Part shown: positions 1 through 6,183 of the stretch, piece after piece | Numbering within the stretch: position 1 is the stretch's first letter | How the letters are laid out: each line of letters begins with the position of its first letter | Assembly (NCBI GenBank): GCA_021828635.1 | Contig: JAJZEJ010000404.1 | Location: 1 to 6,661, forward strand | DNA: 6,661 bases | Origin: Chloroflexota bacterium | Lineage (GTDB): Bacteria > Chloroflexota > Ktedonobacteria > Ktedonobacterales > Ktedonobacteraceae | Direction of reading: 5' to 3' | Position numbers and translations under genes: made by a program | Notes under the pieces: generated by a model | What the model was told of the DNA's origin: nothing | Seen by the model: only the letters and a program-made list of their open reading frames with translations | The model's database searches: none

Positions 1-350
<350 letters not shown>

Positions 351-352
351 AG

Positions 353-403
353 TACATCTGATGATGGACATGGAAATTCATGTCCATCATCAAATGTATT
401 TTT
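353..403 (+). terminator. Strong intrinsic terminator after atpD, probably bidirectional
   Basis: A 14-bp perfect inverted repeat (359-372 with 379-392) has a 6-base loop, GAAATT. It extends after one mismatch (C358/A393) by a further 5 bp (353-357 with 394-398). The stem is followed directly by TTTTT at 399-403, the classic Rho-independent layout for the + strand. The structure fills the gap between the atpD stop (350) and the stop of the convergent oxidoreductase gene (406), so it probably ends both transcripts, although the T-tract on the minus side is weak. Confidence 0.9.
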
Positions 404-405
404 GA

Positions 406-1347
406 TTATTGAATGCATTCCTGCGAGAACAGGCGCAAAGGTTCGAGTTTGGTGGCATCAGAGAAGTAGACAATCAACTCCTGCACACCAGCCTCTTCGT
501 ACTCGGCAATGCGCTCACGAATTTGCGAGGGCGTACCGATCAATGCTTGCTGACGTGCTTGCGCGAGATTGCTCCGCATCGCCTCTGGCAGTTTGGCAAT
601 CGCCTCGGCCTCGGTCTCGCCGATATAGCAATTAGCGTTGCTGGTGCGATGAATGCTGTTGTAGTCGCGGCCCACCGTCTCGCAATGCTGCTTGATAACC
701 TCAAATTTGTGCTTGATGGTCGCAATATCGCCACCAACATTGCAGCCATCACCATACTGCGCTACCAATTTGAGCGTGACTTTCTCGCCGCCGCCGCCAA
801 TCAACAGAGGAATATGCGGCTGCTGTACGCCTTTCGGCTGATTGATTGCTCCGCGCACTTGATAATATTTGCCCTCGAAGACAGCCTCATCTTGCGTCCA
901 CATCGCCAGAATGACCTGAACCGCCTCGCGCAAGTAGCGCAGACGCTCAGGCGCATCGGGATAGGGATAGCCATAAGCGCGGTACTCGTGTTCGTACCAA
1001 CCAGCACCAATGCCAAAATCGAGACGACCATGACTGAGAACATCTATTGTGCTGGCAATCTTAGCCAACAGCGCAGGGTTGCGGTAGCCATTACATGTGA
1101 CCATCTGCCCGATACGCACACGCTTCGTATCACGTGCCAGCGCCGCTGTGCTGGTCCAGCACTCGAATGTTACCTCCTGGGTTGGTTTTGGCACCGTATG
1201 AAAGTGGTCAAAGAGCCAGATAGAGCGGTATTTCAGCGCGTCGGCCTCCTGCGCCACGCGAGTCATCGCTTCATACGCCTCAACAGGGTCTGGAATATCA
1301 ACCAGATCCATACGCCAGCCTTGTGGCACAAATACACCAAAGTCCAT
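406..1347 (-). CDS. LLM class (luciferase-like) F420-dependent oxidoreductase
   Basis: A 313-residue protein of the bacterial luciferase-like monooxygenase superfamily (TIM barrel), of the subgroup that usually uses coenzyme F420. The N-terminal strand MDFGVFVPQGWRMDL, the DHFH segment near residue 47, RNPALLAKIASTIDVLSHGR (89-108) running into LDFGIGAGWYEHEYRAYG, the glycine-rich PLLIGGGGEK (180-189, a cofactor phosphate-binding region in this superfamily) and GTPSQIRERIAEYEEAGV (271-288) all fit. Length is typical. The substrate cannot be told from sequence. F420 rather than FMN is inferred from family resemblance and the likely host. The ATG at 1347 has an AGAAAGG Shine-Dalgarno-like site at 1362-1368, about 14 bases upstream, which is rather far. 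The gene stands alone, convergent with atpD and divergent from the methyltransferase gene. A long open frame on the opposite strand (409-1539) is only its shadow. Confidence 0.9.
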   Translation of the reverse strand: MDFGVFVPQGWRMDLVDIPDPVEAYEAMTRVAQEADALKYRSIWLFDHFHTVPKPTQEVTFECWTSTAALARDTKRVRIGQMVTCNGYRNPALLAKIASTIDVLSHGRLDFGIGAGWYEHEYRAYGYPYPDAPERLRYLREAVQVILAMWTQDEAVFEGKYYQVRGAINQPKGVQQPHIPLLIGGGGEKVTLKLVAQYGDGCNVGGDIATIKHKFEVIKQHCETVGRDYNSIHRTSNANCYIGETEAEAIAKLPEAMRSNLAQARQQALIGTPSQIRERIAEYEEAGVQELIVYFSDATKLEPLRLFSQECIQ

Positions 1348-1521
1348 AGTTTTGTTGCAAGCCTTTCTACATCACTGCTATGTATGCCCGACTCAAAGAT
1401 AGGGAAAACAGGCATACACATGGTAACACGCACACAAAGAATAGCTCGGATACATGAGCTACTTCCAGGCGTCCAATCACCGCTACCTTCATTATCGCCC
1501 AATTCGGTGCGCAATTGCCAT

Positions 1522-1577
1522 AAGCGGGCTGCGAAATAGAGGAGACATGGCAACACAAGGGAGCTTCTTGCCCGCTT
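1522..1577. repeat. 8-bp inverted repeat flanking the methyltransferase promoter -35 region
   Basis: AAGCGGGC (1522-1529) is repeated in inverted form as GCCCGCTT (1570-1577), with 40 bases between the arms. The right arm covers the second half of the proposed -35 box. It may be an operator pair or a chance repeat; nothing else supports either reading. Confidence 0.4.
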
Positions 1578-1595
1578 GCTGATTTCCTATATAAT
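1568..1595 (+). promoter_or_regulatory. Sigma-70-type promoter for the DNA methyltransferase gene
   Basis: A perfect -10 hexamer, TATAAT (1590-1595), is preceded by TTGCCC (1568-1573) with a 16-base spacer. Transcription would start near 1602, giving a leader of about 25 bases that contains the purine-rich ribosome site. The -10 box is strong and the -35 box matches the consensus at its first three positions. Confidence 0.7.
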
Positions 1596-1612
1596 AGAGC
1601 CAACACAAAAAA

Positions 1613-1619
1613 GAAAGAG
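1613..1619 (+). promoter_or_regulatory. Ribosome binding site that decides the methyltransferase start
   Basis: GAAAGAG lies 8 bases before the ATG at 1628 but only 2 bases before the upstream in-frame ATG at 1622. The spacing therefore favours 1628 as the true start. Confidence 0.55.
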
Positions 1620-1627
1620 ACATGTTC

Positions 1628-2683
1628 ATGGCAGAACTCACCTGGCCAGGGAAACATCGTATTGATCTGGCAAAGGCCGTTACCAACCAACAGTATCGCT
1701 TTGATACTATCAACCATTATTCAGCTACCTCCGATGCACCTGCTACTGAACAGGCTCCCTGGTCAAATCGCTTGCTATGGGGAGATAAAGCGCAAGTTTT
1801 GCCACTGCTACTAACGGATTTTAACGGAGCCATCAACCTGATCTACATCGATCCACCATTTATGACAGGGCGCATCTTCTATCACAGTGACGGCGTGCAA
1901 CTCGCCTACCGTGATACTTGGCAAGCCAAATTAGATGGCTATCTTCAATGGCTATACGAAACATTGAGCTTGTTGCATGCATTACTCGCCCCTAATGGCA
2001 GCCTCTATCTGCACCTCGATTGGCGCGTCGCCCATTATGCTCGTGCTATACTTGATGAAATTTTCGTGGGTGACGCGAATGATGATGAACCGGGTTTCAA
2101 AAATGAGATCATCTGGCACTATCAATCCGGTGGACGGGCCAAAAACTACTATGCCCGTAAGCACGATACGATCTTCCTGTATACCAAGTCGGCGCACTAT
2201 TGCTTTCATCCAGAACGTGTTGGCGAAAAACGTGGCACGCAACGCCGAAACCATATGCGGCGCGAAGTTGACGCGGACGGACGGATTGCCTGGACCATTC
2301 GTTCGGCAGGACGCATCTATAGTTATGATGAGGATTCATTGATTACGCCCAGCGATGTCTGGAGCGACATTCACCATCTGCACCAGAAAGACCCCGAACG
2401 CTCCGGCTACGCGACACAGAAGCCAGAAGCGTTGCTTGAGCGCGTGATTCTGGCTTCTTCCGAGGAGAATGATCTGATACTTGATTGCTTCTGCGGTAGT
2501 GGCGTGACGCCAGTTGTCGCCGAGCGGCTCGGTCGGCGCTGGCTGGCCGCAGATCAGAGCGAACTCGCCATCACAACCACTACGAACCGTTTGCAGACAT
2601 TAGAGCAATACAACCCTTTTATCATACAGAGATCGGTACCATACGCACTATCCACTCTCCAGCCCGATACTAACACTGGCTGA
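1628..2683 (+). CDS. Solitary beta-class site-specific DNA methyltransferase (N6-adenine or N4-cytosine)
   Basis: A 351-residue S-adenosylmethionine-dependent DNA methyltransferase of the N6/N4 MTase family. Counted from the 1628 start, the catalytic motif IV, DPPF, is at 75-78 within LIYIDPPFMTGR. The segment GYATQKPEALLERVILASS starts near 260 and contains the conserved TQKP. The SAM-binding motif I, DCFCGSG, is at 286-292. Catalytic motif before SAM motif is the beta-class order. DPPF occurs in both adenine-N6 and cytosine-N4 enzymes of this class, so the modified base is not certain. The central part (about 155-255), including NEIIWHYQSGGRAKNYYARKH, holds the likely target-recognition region. 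Motif I carries Cys where Pro is usual. The ORF can start at 1622, but ribosome-site spacing favours 1628. No restriction endonuclease, specificity subunit or Res helicase is nearby, so it appears to be an orphan. It has its own promoter. Confidence 0.88.
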   Translation: MAELTWPGKHRIDLAKAVTNQQYRFDTINHYSATSDAPATEQAPWSNRLLWGDKAQVLPLLLTDFNGAINLIYIDPPFMTGRIFYHSDGVQLAYRDTWQAKLDGYLQWLYETLSLLHALLAPNGSLYLHLDWRVAHYARAILDEIFVGDANDDEPGFKNEIIWHYQSGGRAKNYYARKHDTIFLYTKSAHYCFHPERVGEKRGTQRRNHMRREVDADGRIAWTIRSAGRIYSYDEDSLITPSDVWSDIHHLHQKDPERSGYATQKPEALLERVILASSEENDLILDCFCGSGVTPVVAERLGRRWLAADQSELAITTTTNRLQTLEQYNPFIIQRSVPYALSTLQPDTNTG

Positions 2684-2728
2684 TTATGATACAATCAGCT
2701 TGAGTAGCATTACACAGGGTTGATGCTA
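2678..2728 (+). terminator. Two weak stem-loops at the end of the methyltransferase gene
   Basis: GCTGATT (2679-2685) pairs with AATCAGC (2693-2699) across a 7-base loop, overlapping the TGA stop at 2681-2683. TAGCAT (2705-2710) pairs with ATGCTA (2723-2728) across 12 bases. Neither is followed by a T-run, so this is at best a weak or factor-assisted terminator, or an mRNA 3'-end stabiliser. Confidence 0.35.
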
Positions 2729-2872
2729 TTCTGTGAAGTAGATCATAGCTTGCGTACCCTGAATGGGACTATTATCCCTGCATGAAACTTTTCTATGCTT
2801 ACAAACATTGCTATCGTAGAAGTTAAAAAACTATGTGATTGTATTGGGATACTATTTGAGATGAGTATACGT

Positions 2873-3967
2873 ATGAAGAAACAACCACATCGCACTCTTC
2901 TATTACCGGGCATGCTACTGGCGTGCATTGTGCTTTTGAGTGCTTGCGGCGGTTCTACGACCGCAAGCAAAGCAGCTATGCCCTCGGCGACGACCGCGCT
3001 GAAGTTATCGCCCATTGACCAGAGCCTGCAAGCGCAAGGCCAAATGCAGCTTCAAACCTTCCAGCAATGGATTACGCTGATGCAGCAATATCACGGCGAT
3101 GCTACCACTTATCAGCAACAGTACAATGCCGATACGCAGACACTGGCTGGCGCACAAACACAGGCAACCTATCAAACAGCGTTGGCAACGGTGGATAAAC
3201 AGGTTGCGCAGATACAGATACCGGCCATGAAAGCTGAGAGTCAGGGTCTGCTACAACAACTCACGCAGCAAGTAACCGCGTGGGACAAAACGCACACCTA
3301 CCATGACAGCTATAATAACACCACGTACCCCCTCGGCTATGCCTATGACTCTAACGGTATCGAAAGTTGGGCGCAAAGCGAAATTACTTCGTCACAAACA
3401 ATGGCTGATTATCAGCAGACCATTGAAAACCTCAATATGTGGATCACCGACTTTAAGGCATTTACGCAGGACAGTAGCGACAAAACGCCCTACAACCAGC
3501 CGCATGCCACCGATCTACAACTGCTGAAAGCGGATGGCAAGCTGCAAGGCAAAGCTGTGGTGGTCTCGCTAGCAGAACAAACCATGCGTGTCTACAATAA
3601 CGGCCAGCTAGTCAAAGCCTTCCTGGTAACTACGGGTCAGCCTGATCTACCCAGCATTCCTGGTAACTGGTGGGTCGAGGGCAAGCAATCGCCGACCGTG
3701 TTCAAGTCGCCAGACCCGCCCGGTTCACCAAACTGGTATCCAAACACGCCGATTCACTACGCTATGCAATACCATAGTGATGGCTACTTTGTCCACGATA
3801 GCTGGTGGCGTGCAGATTATGGTCCCGGTACCAATTTCCCACATGCTGACACGACAGGTGATATCTACTCAAATAATGGTTCACACGGTTGCGTGAACAT
3901 GCAACTAGCAGATGCAGCCTGGCTCTATAGCTTCGTCAAGTTATATACGCCAATAATCATCTACTAA
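2873..3967 (+). CDS. L,D-transpeptidase (YkuD domain) lipoprotein with Gln-rich helical stalk
   Basis: A 364-residue secreted lipoprotein. MKKQ followed by a hydrophobic stretch ends in the lipobox LSAC, placing the lipidated Cys at residue 25. Residues about 48-138 are strongly glutamine-rich and look helical, probably a stalk. The C-terminal YkuD domain (about 227-364) begins KAVVVSLAEQTMRVYNNG and holds the catalytic signature: YFVHD with His308, then GSHGCVNM with His338 and nucleophile Cys340. Such enzymes make 3-3 crosslinks in peptidoglycan or attach proteins to it, outside the membrane. Asn follows SHGCV where many YkuD enzymes have Arg, as in mycobacterial Ldt proteins. ATGs at 2795 and 2861 are in frame, but 2873 puts the signal peptide at the N-terminus and has GAGATGAG (2858-2865) 7 bases upstream. 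The 188-base upstream gap shows no convincing promoter. Confidence 0.92.
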   Translation: MKKQPHRTLLLPGMLLACIVLLSACGGSTTASKAAMPSATTALKLSPIDQSLQAQGQMQLQTFQQWITLMQQYHGDATTYQQQYNADTQTLAGAQTQATYQTALATVDKQVAQIQIPAMKAESQGLLQQLTQQVTAWDKTHTYHDSYNNTTYPLGYAYDSNGIESWAQSEITSSQTMADYQQTIENLNMWITDFKAFTQDSSDKTPYNQPHATDLQLLKADGKLQGKAVVVSLAEQTMRVYNNGQLVKAFLVTTGQPDLPSIPGNWWVEGKQSPTVFKSPDPPGSPNWYPNTPIHYAMQYHSDGYFVHDSWWRADYGPGTNFPHADTTGDIYSNNGSHGCVNMQLADAAWLYSFVKLYTPIIIY

Positions 3968-4007
3968 TGCTTAATACTAATCTCTGCTTCTATTCTATGT
4001 GAATGAG

Positions 4008-4116
4008 GCATGGCACCCACAAGGGGTGTCACTACATGTATATCCCGCCGCCTTTGATGGCGCTTCGCGCCGAAGGTATGTATTATATGTAGTGACACCC
4101 CTTGTGGGTGCCATGT
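4008..4116. repeat. Long palindromic element with nested hairpins (REP/MITE-like), also a likely bidirectional terminator
   Basis: Arms 4009-4037 and 4087-4115 are perfect 29-bp inverted repeats, with a G-T wobble extending each end by one base. Each arm is itself a hairpin: in the left arm TGGCACCC (4011-4018) folds on GGGTGTCA (4024-4031) with an ACAAG loop, and the right arm mirrors it. The 49-base centre contains a third hairpin, GGCGC-TTC-GCGCC (4059-4071), flanked by CCTT/AAGG (4051-4054, 4073-4076). The whole could form a branched cruciform. It encodes nothing and sits between two convergent stops (3967 and 4140). Its form resembles dispersed non-autonomous palindromic repeats. No target-site duplication is evident and no second copy is in the window, so mobility is inferred. 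Confidence 0.85.
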
Positions 4117-4139
4117 CATCAGTTTTCGGATACATTTTA

Positions 4140-4853
4140 TCAATTCTTAGGGGTCAATATCGCGCTAAAACCTGTCCACATGCCTAGAAACATGGCGCGT
4201 GTCATATGTTGAAAGTTATCGGGGGATGAGTCGGCTGTATACACATATTGGCTGTCGCCGCCACGCACAACAAAAATATGTCCGCCGGGGAAATAGTAGC
4301 TATCACGCACACTCACAATCACCGGCTCACCCTTGTTGCTAATGTTGATGATGTCTTGCAAAGAGAGGGAGTGACTCAGACTGGCATTAAAGCCAAAATA
4401 ATTTGCTGTCTCGGCAATGCCCTGTTCGTTCAGCAAACCGAGTTGCACATTCCATACACCGATGCTCTGTTCTTCCTCTAATACGTCCGCACCGATGAAA
4501 TGCGAGCCATAAGCATTCATCACTGTTGCCATCGCCATGCCAGAACACGATGAGTACGACCACACCTGCCACTCGTACACCGTATTATATTGATCACGAG
4601 CCGCCGAGTCGAGCCGCACCACACGCGAGCTGGCCGTAGAGGGTAGAGGCTGAGCGACCGTTTGCAAACCGGTTGCCTGCGCATCCCCTAACAATGTCAA
4701 ACCGATCCCTTTACTCAGCGTATGCAAAGTGTCACTGGCTACTCCACTCTGCACAAAAAGAGCCAATAGCACCATAATGAGCAAGCCAAAAGAGACCAGC
4801 ATACGTCGGCGCGTATACCAGTGCGATGAAAGTAAAGAAGGCGAGGACGGCAT
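4140..4853 (-). CDS. Membrane-anchored or secreted C39-like cysteine peptidase
   Basis: A 237-residue protein. A short basic N-terminus (RRR at 15-17) precedes one hydrophobic segment (about 18-36) followed by SGVAS, either a signal peptide or a signal anchor; the rest would be outside the cell. The body matches the Peptidase_C39_2-like papain fold. WQVWSYSSCSGMAMATVMNAYG carries the oxyanion Gln96 and nucleophile Cys103, PGGHIFVV carries His192, and YTADSSP carries Asp208, so a full catalytic set is present. There is no ABC transporter, so this is not a bacteriocin-exporting C39 protein. The substrate is unknown. The start ATG at 4853 has GAGG (4862-4865) 8 bases upstream. The gene is convergent with the L,D-transpeptidase gene, with the palindromic element between them. 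Both products act at the envelope but are separately transcribed. Confidence 0.83.
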   Translation of the reverse strand: MPSSPSLLSSHWYTRRRMLVSFGLLIMVLLALFVQSGVASDTLHTLSKGIGLTLLGDAQATGLQTVAQPLPSTASSRVVRLDSAARDQYNTVYEWQVWSYSSCSGMAMATVMNAYGSHFIGADVLEEEQSIGVWNVQLGLLNEQGIAETANYFGFNASLSHSLSLQDIINISNKGEPVIVSVRDSYYFPGGHIFVVRGGDSQYVYTADSSPDNFQHMTRAMFLGMWTGFSAILTPKN

Positions 4854-4988
4854 ACAATAAACCTCACTACATAAATAAGGGTGCCTGTTTGTGTACTCAT
4901 TGAATAGAACCCTTCAGGTAAAAAAACTTTCACATTCTTTTCAGAAAATCACCCTTTAGGGCTATCTATGTGACAAGGAGATCACAGG

Positions 4989-5026
4989 AGCGAGCAGGAT
5001 AATGTCTTGCACTTGCCCTGCTCGCT
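4989..5026. terminator. Stem-loop between the unknown gene and the C39-like peptidase gene
   Basis: A 10-bp perfect stem (4989-4998 with 5017-5026, core GCGAGCAGG/CCTGCTCGC) encloses an 18-base loop. It lies 7 bases beyond the stop of the minus-strand gene ending at 5034, so it probably ends that transcript. The T-rich tail (TGTTTATTTAT, 5027-5037) is on the plus side only. On the minus strand no T-run follows, so efficiency is uncertain. Confidence 0.55.
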
Positions 5027-5033
5027 TGTTTAT

Positions 5034-5465
5034 TTATAGGTTGAGGTCGGTATCACTTGGTTGTGCAGATTCAGGAAAGGGGATGGTAAATGCACGCATG
5101 TCGTAGATTTCGAGGTCTTTGCTCATGGCGCGTTTATAAATGTAGATCATGCTAATGTCGTAGCTGAGAGGCAACACAAGGTATTCAACGGCGTCGTTGC
5201 CTGCGCAGGGACGCGCACTCAGATTGCCATGTTTACAGAGGTGAAAGGCCAGCAGTTCACCAGGATCGATGATGCCTAGTTGGTGGAAGTTGTGATAGAC
5301 CGTCCAGGGAATCTCAGTCTCGTTCTCTAGCAGAAGTAACTCATCATCACTGCCAAGATTGAGCGCGATACGTGGTTGCGGACGGGGTGTCCAGCCACCA
5401 ACCTGCCGCTGTGGTTGTGTTCTGGTTGGCGGTGCCTCGGTCTCTGGGGAACATATGATCGCCAT
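5034..5465 (-). CDS. Small soluble protein of unknown function
   Basis: A 143-residue protein that I do not recognise. It has no signal peptide or membrane segment, so it is probably cytoplasmic. Residues 7-32 are Pro/Arg/Gln-rich and look disordered. The centre (about 33-130) looks folded, with alternating hydrophobic stretches (DDELLLLENETEIPWTVYHN, EYLVLPLSYDISMIYIYKR). The C-terminal tail is acidic. HLCKH at 75-79 and Cys87 form a loose His/Cys cluster. The ORF can begin at ATG 5477, but GGAGG (5471-5475) overlaps that codon and sits 5 bases before the ATG at 5465, which is therefore the better start. The gene stands alone between two stem-loop regions, on the same strand as its neighbours. 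Confidence 0.72.
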   Translation of the reverse strand: MAIICSPETEAPPTRTQPQRQVGGWTPRPQPRIALNLGSDDELLLLENETEIPWTVYHNFHQLGIIDPGELLAFHLCKHGNLSARPCAGNDAVEYLVLPLSYDISMIYIYKRAMSKDLEIYDMRAFTIPFPESAQPSDTDLNL

Positions 5466-5470
5466 TAGTA

Positions 5471-5475
5471 CCTCC
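5471..5475 (-). promoter_or_regulatory. Ribosome binding site that decides the start of the unknown gene
   Basis: On the minus strand GGAGG is followed by TACTA and then ATG (5465-5463), ideal spacing. It overlaps the alternative upstream ATG at 5477, which would leave that codon with no ribosome site. Confidence 0.75.
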
Positions 5476-5582
5476 ATGCCCTTTGCAGATATGCTACATG
5501 TCCAGACGAAGGATAGGTATGAAACGAGGGATATTGAGTGTACAGAAAACGCTCTTACATGGCGACAACGAACAAGACAACC

Positions 5583-5608
5583 AGTATATACTATATATTA
5601 TCAGTCAA
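5583..5608 (-). promoter_or_regulatory. Possible AT-rich promoter upstream of the unknown gene
   Basis: On the minus strand TTGACT (5608-5603) is followed by an AT-rich run ending in TATACT (5588-5583). The spacer is only 14 bases, shorter than the usual 16-18, so the boxes may be misassigned. The -10 side overlaps the perfect palindrome AGTATATACT (5583-5592). A leader of about 110 bases to the start codon would follow. Confidence 0.35.
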
Positions 5609-5656
5609 GAGCTTCATTGCCCGATTTCCTAAAAATCGCCATGTAGAGCCTGCACA

Positions 5657-6151
5657 TTAGCGCACCAGTTGTTTGTGAATGGAATGCTCCACTTGCTCAG
5701 TAGCTATGCCACGCCCATGCAAGAAGAGCATCACTGTATCATTGCCACTCTCAAGCAGACCAAGCAATAGATGTTCTGTACCAATATAGTGATGTCCAAG
5801 ACGTTGCGCGGCGATGGCAGATTGCTCAATACAGGCCCTGGCATCACTCGCTAATCCCAATGCATCCCAGCTATGCAGCTCGTGATATAAACCGAGCCGC
5901 CCTGACCAGCGTCGCCAGAAACTATGCTCAGGCGTAGACACGATACCTTGCATTGGCGTAAAGTGCAGGCGCTCCTGTACCAGATGGAGTGTGATGCCAG
6001 CCTCCTGCAATACCTGCGCTCCTATGCCATGTCCCTCACGCACCATCGCTAGCAAGATATATTCGCCGGTAATCGTATCTTGCTGGCGTAATTTAGCTTC
6101 ATAATAAGCCAGATTCAACACTTTTCTGGCTCGCCTGGTCATCTTGAACAT
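5657..6151 (-). CDS. Stand-alone Clp N-terminal (ClpR repeat) domain protein
   Basis: A 164-residue protein made of two copies of the Clp N-terminal repeat found at the start of ClpA/ClpC unfoldases. The first copy is about 5-64 (MTRRARKVLNLAYYEAKLRQ, then GEYILLAMVREGHGIGAQVL). The second is about 102-164 (SDARACIEQSAIAAQRLGHHYIGTEHLLLGLL, then GNDTVMLFLHGRGI). The linker (about 65-100) carries an Arg/Trp-rich FWRRWSGR stretch and is longer than in ClpC. No AAA+ ATPase, Walker motif or M-domain follows; the gene ends after the second repeat. In ClpC this domain binds substrates and adaptors, so a solitary copy may be a substrate-binding or regulatory partner of a Clp machine (inference). The ATG at 6151 has an excellent GAGGAGG (6159-6165) 7 bases upstream. 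It starts 32 bases after the stop of the upstream gene, suggesting co-transcription. Confidence 0.88.
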   Translation of the reverse strand: MFKMTRRARKVLNLAYYEAKLRQQDTITGEYILLAMVREGHGIGAQVLQEAGITLHLVQERLHFTPMQGIVSTPEHSFWRRWSGRLGLYHELHSWDALGLASDARACIEQSAIAAQRLGHHYIGTEHLLLGLLESGNDTVMLFLHGRGIATEQVEHSIHKQLVR

Positions 6152-6183
6152 ACCTTGACCTCCTCGTTTATGGTCATAATGTT

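Noticed and set aside
409..1539. A 376-codon open frame on the plus strand opposite the oxidoreductase gene
   Set aside because: Its translation has no recognisable family pattern, whereas the minus strand encodes a complete luciferase-like protein. It is a codon-bias shadow running into the intergenic region.
1547..1582. An 11-codon ORF after GAGGAG upstream of the methyltransferase gene, a possible leader peptide
   Set aside because: The purine-rich site is only about 2 bases from the ATG, and the ORF lies upstream of the proposed transcription start, so it would not be in the mRNA.
2750..2775. TTGCGT and TATTAT as a promoter for the L,D-transpeptidase gene
   Set aside because: The spacer is only 14 bases and the start codon is about 100 bases away; no other box pairing in this gap was better.
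4739..4933. A small minus-strand ORF overlapping the start of the C39-like peptidase gene
   Set aside because: It overlaps a well-supported gene in another frame and its translation shows no domain-like pattern.
4969..4986. TGTGA-N8-TCACA, resembling a CRP/FNR-family operator
   Set aside because: The CRP core has a 6-base spacer; here it is 8. No gene start is suitably placed downstream on the plus strand, and the minus-strand gene ends nearby.
5622..5638. CGATTT/AAATCG stem-loop downstream of the ClpR-domain gene as a terminator
   Set aside because: Only 6 AT-rich base pairs with no T-run on the minus strand; too weak to call.
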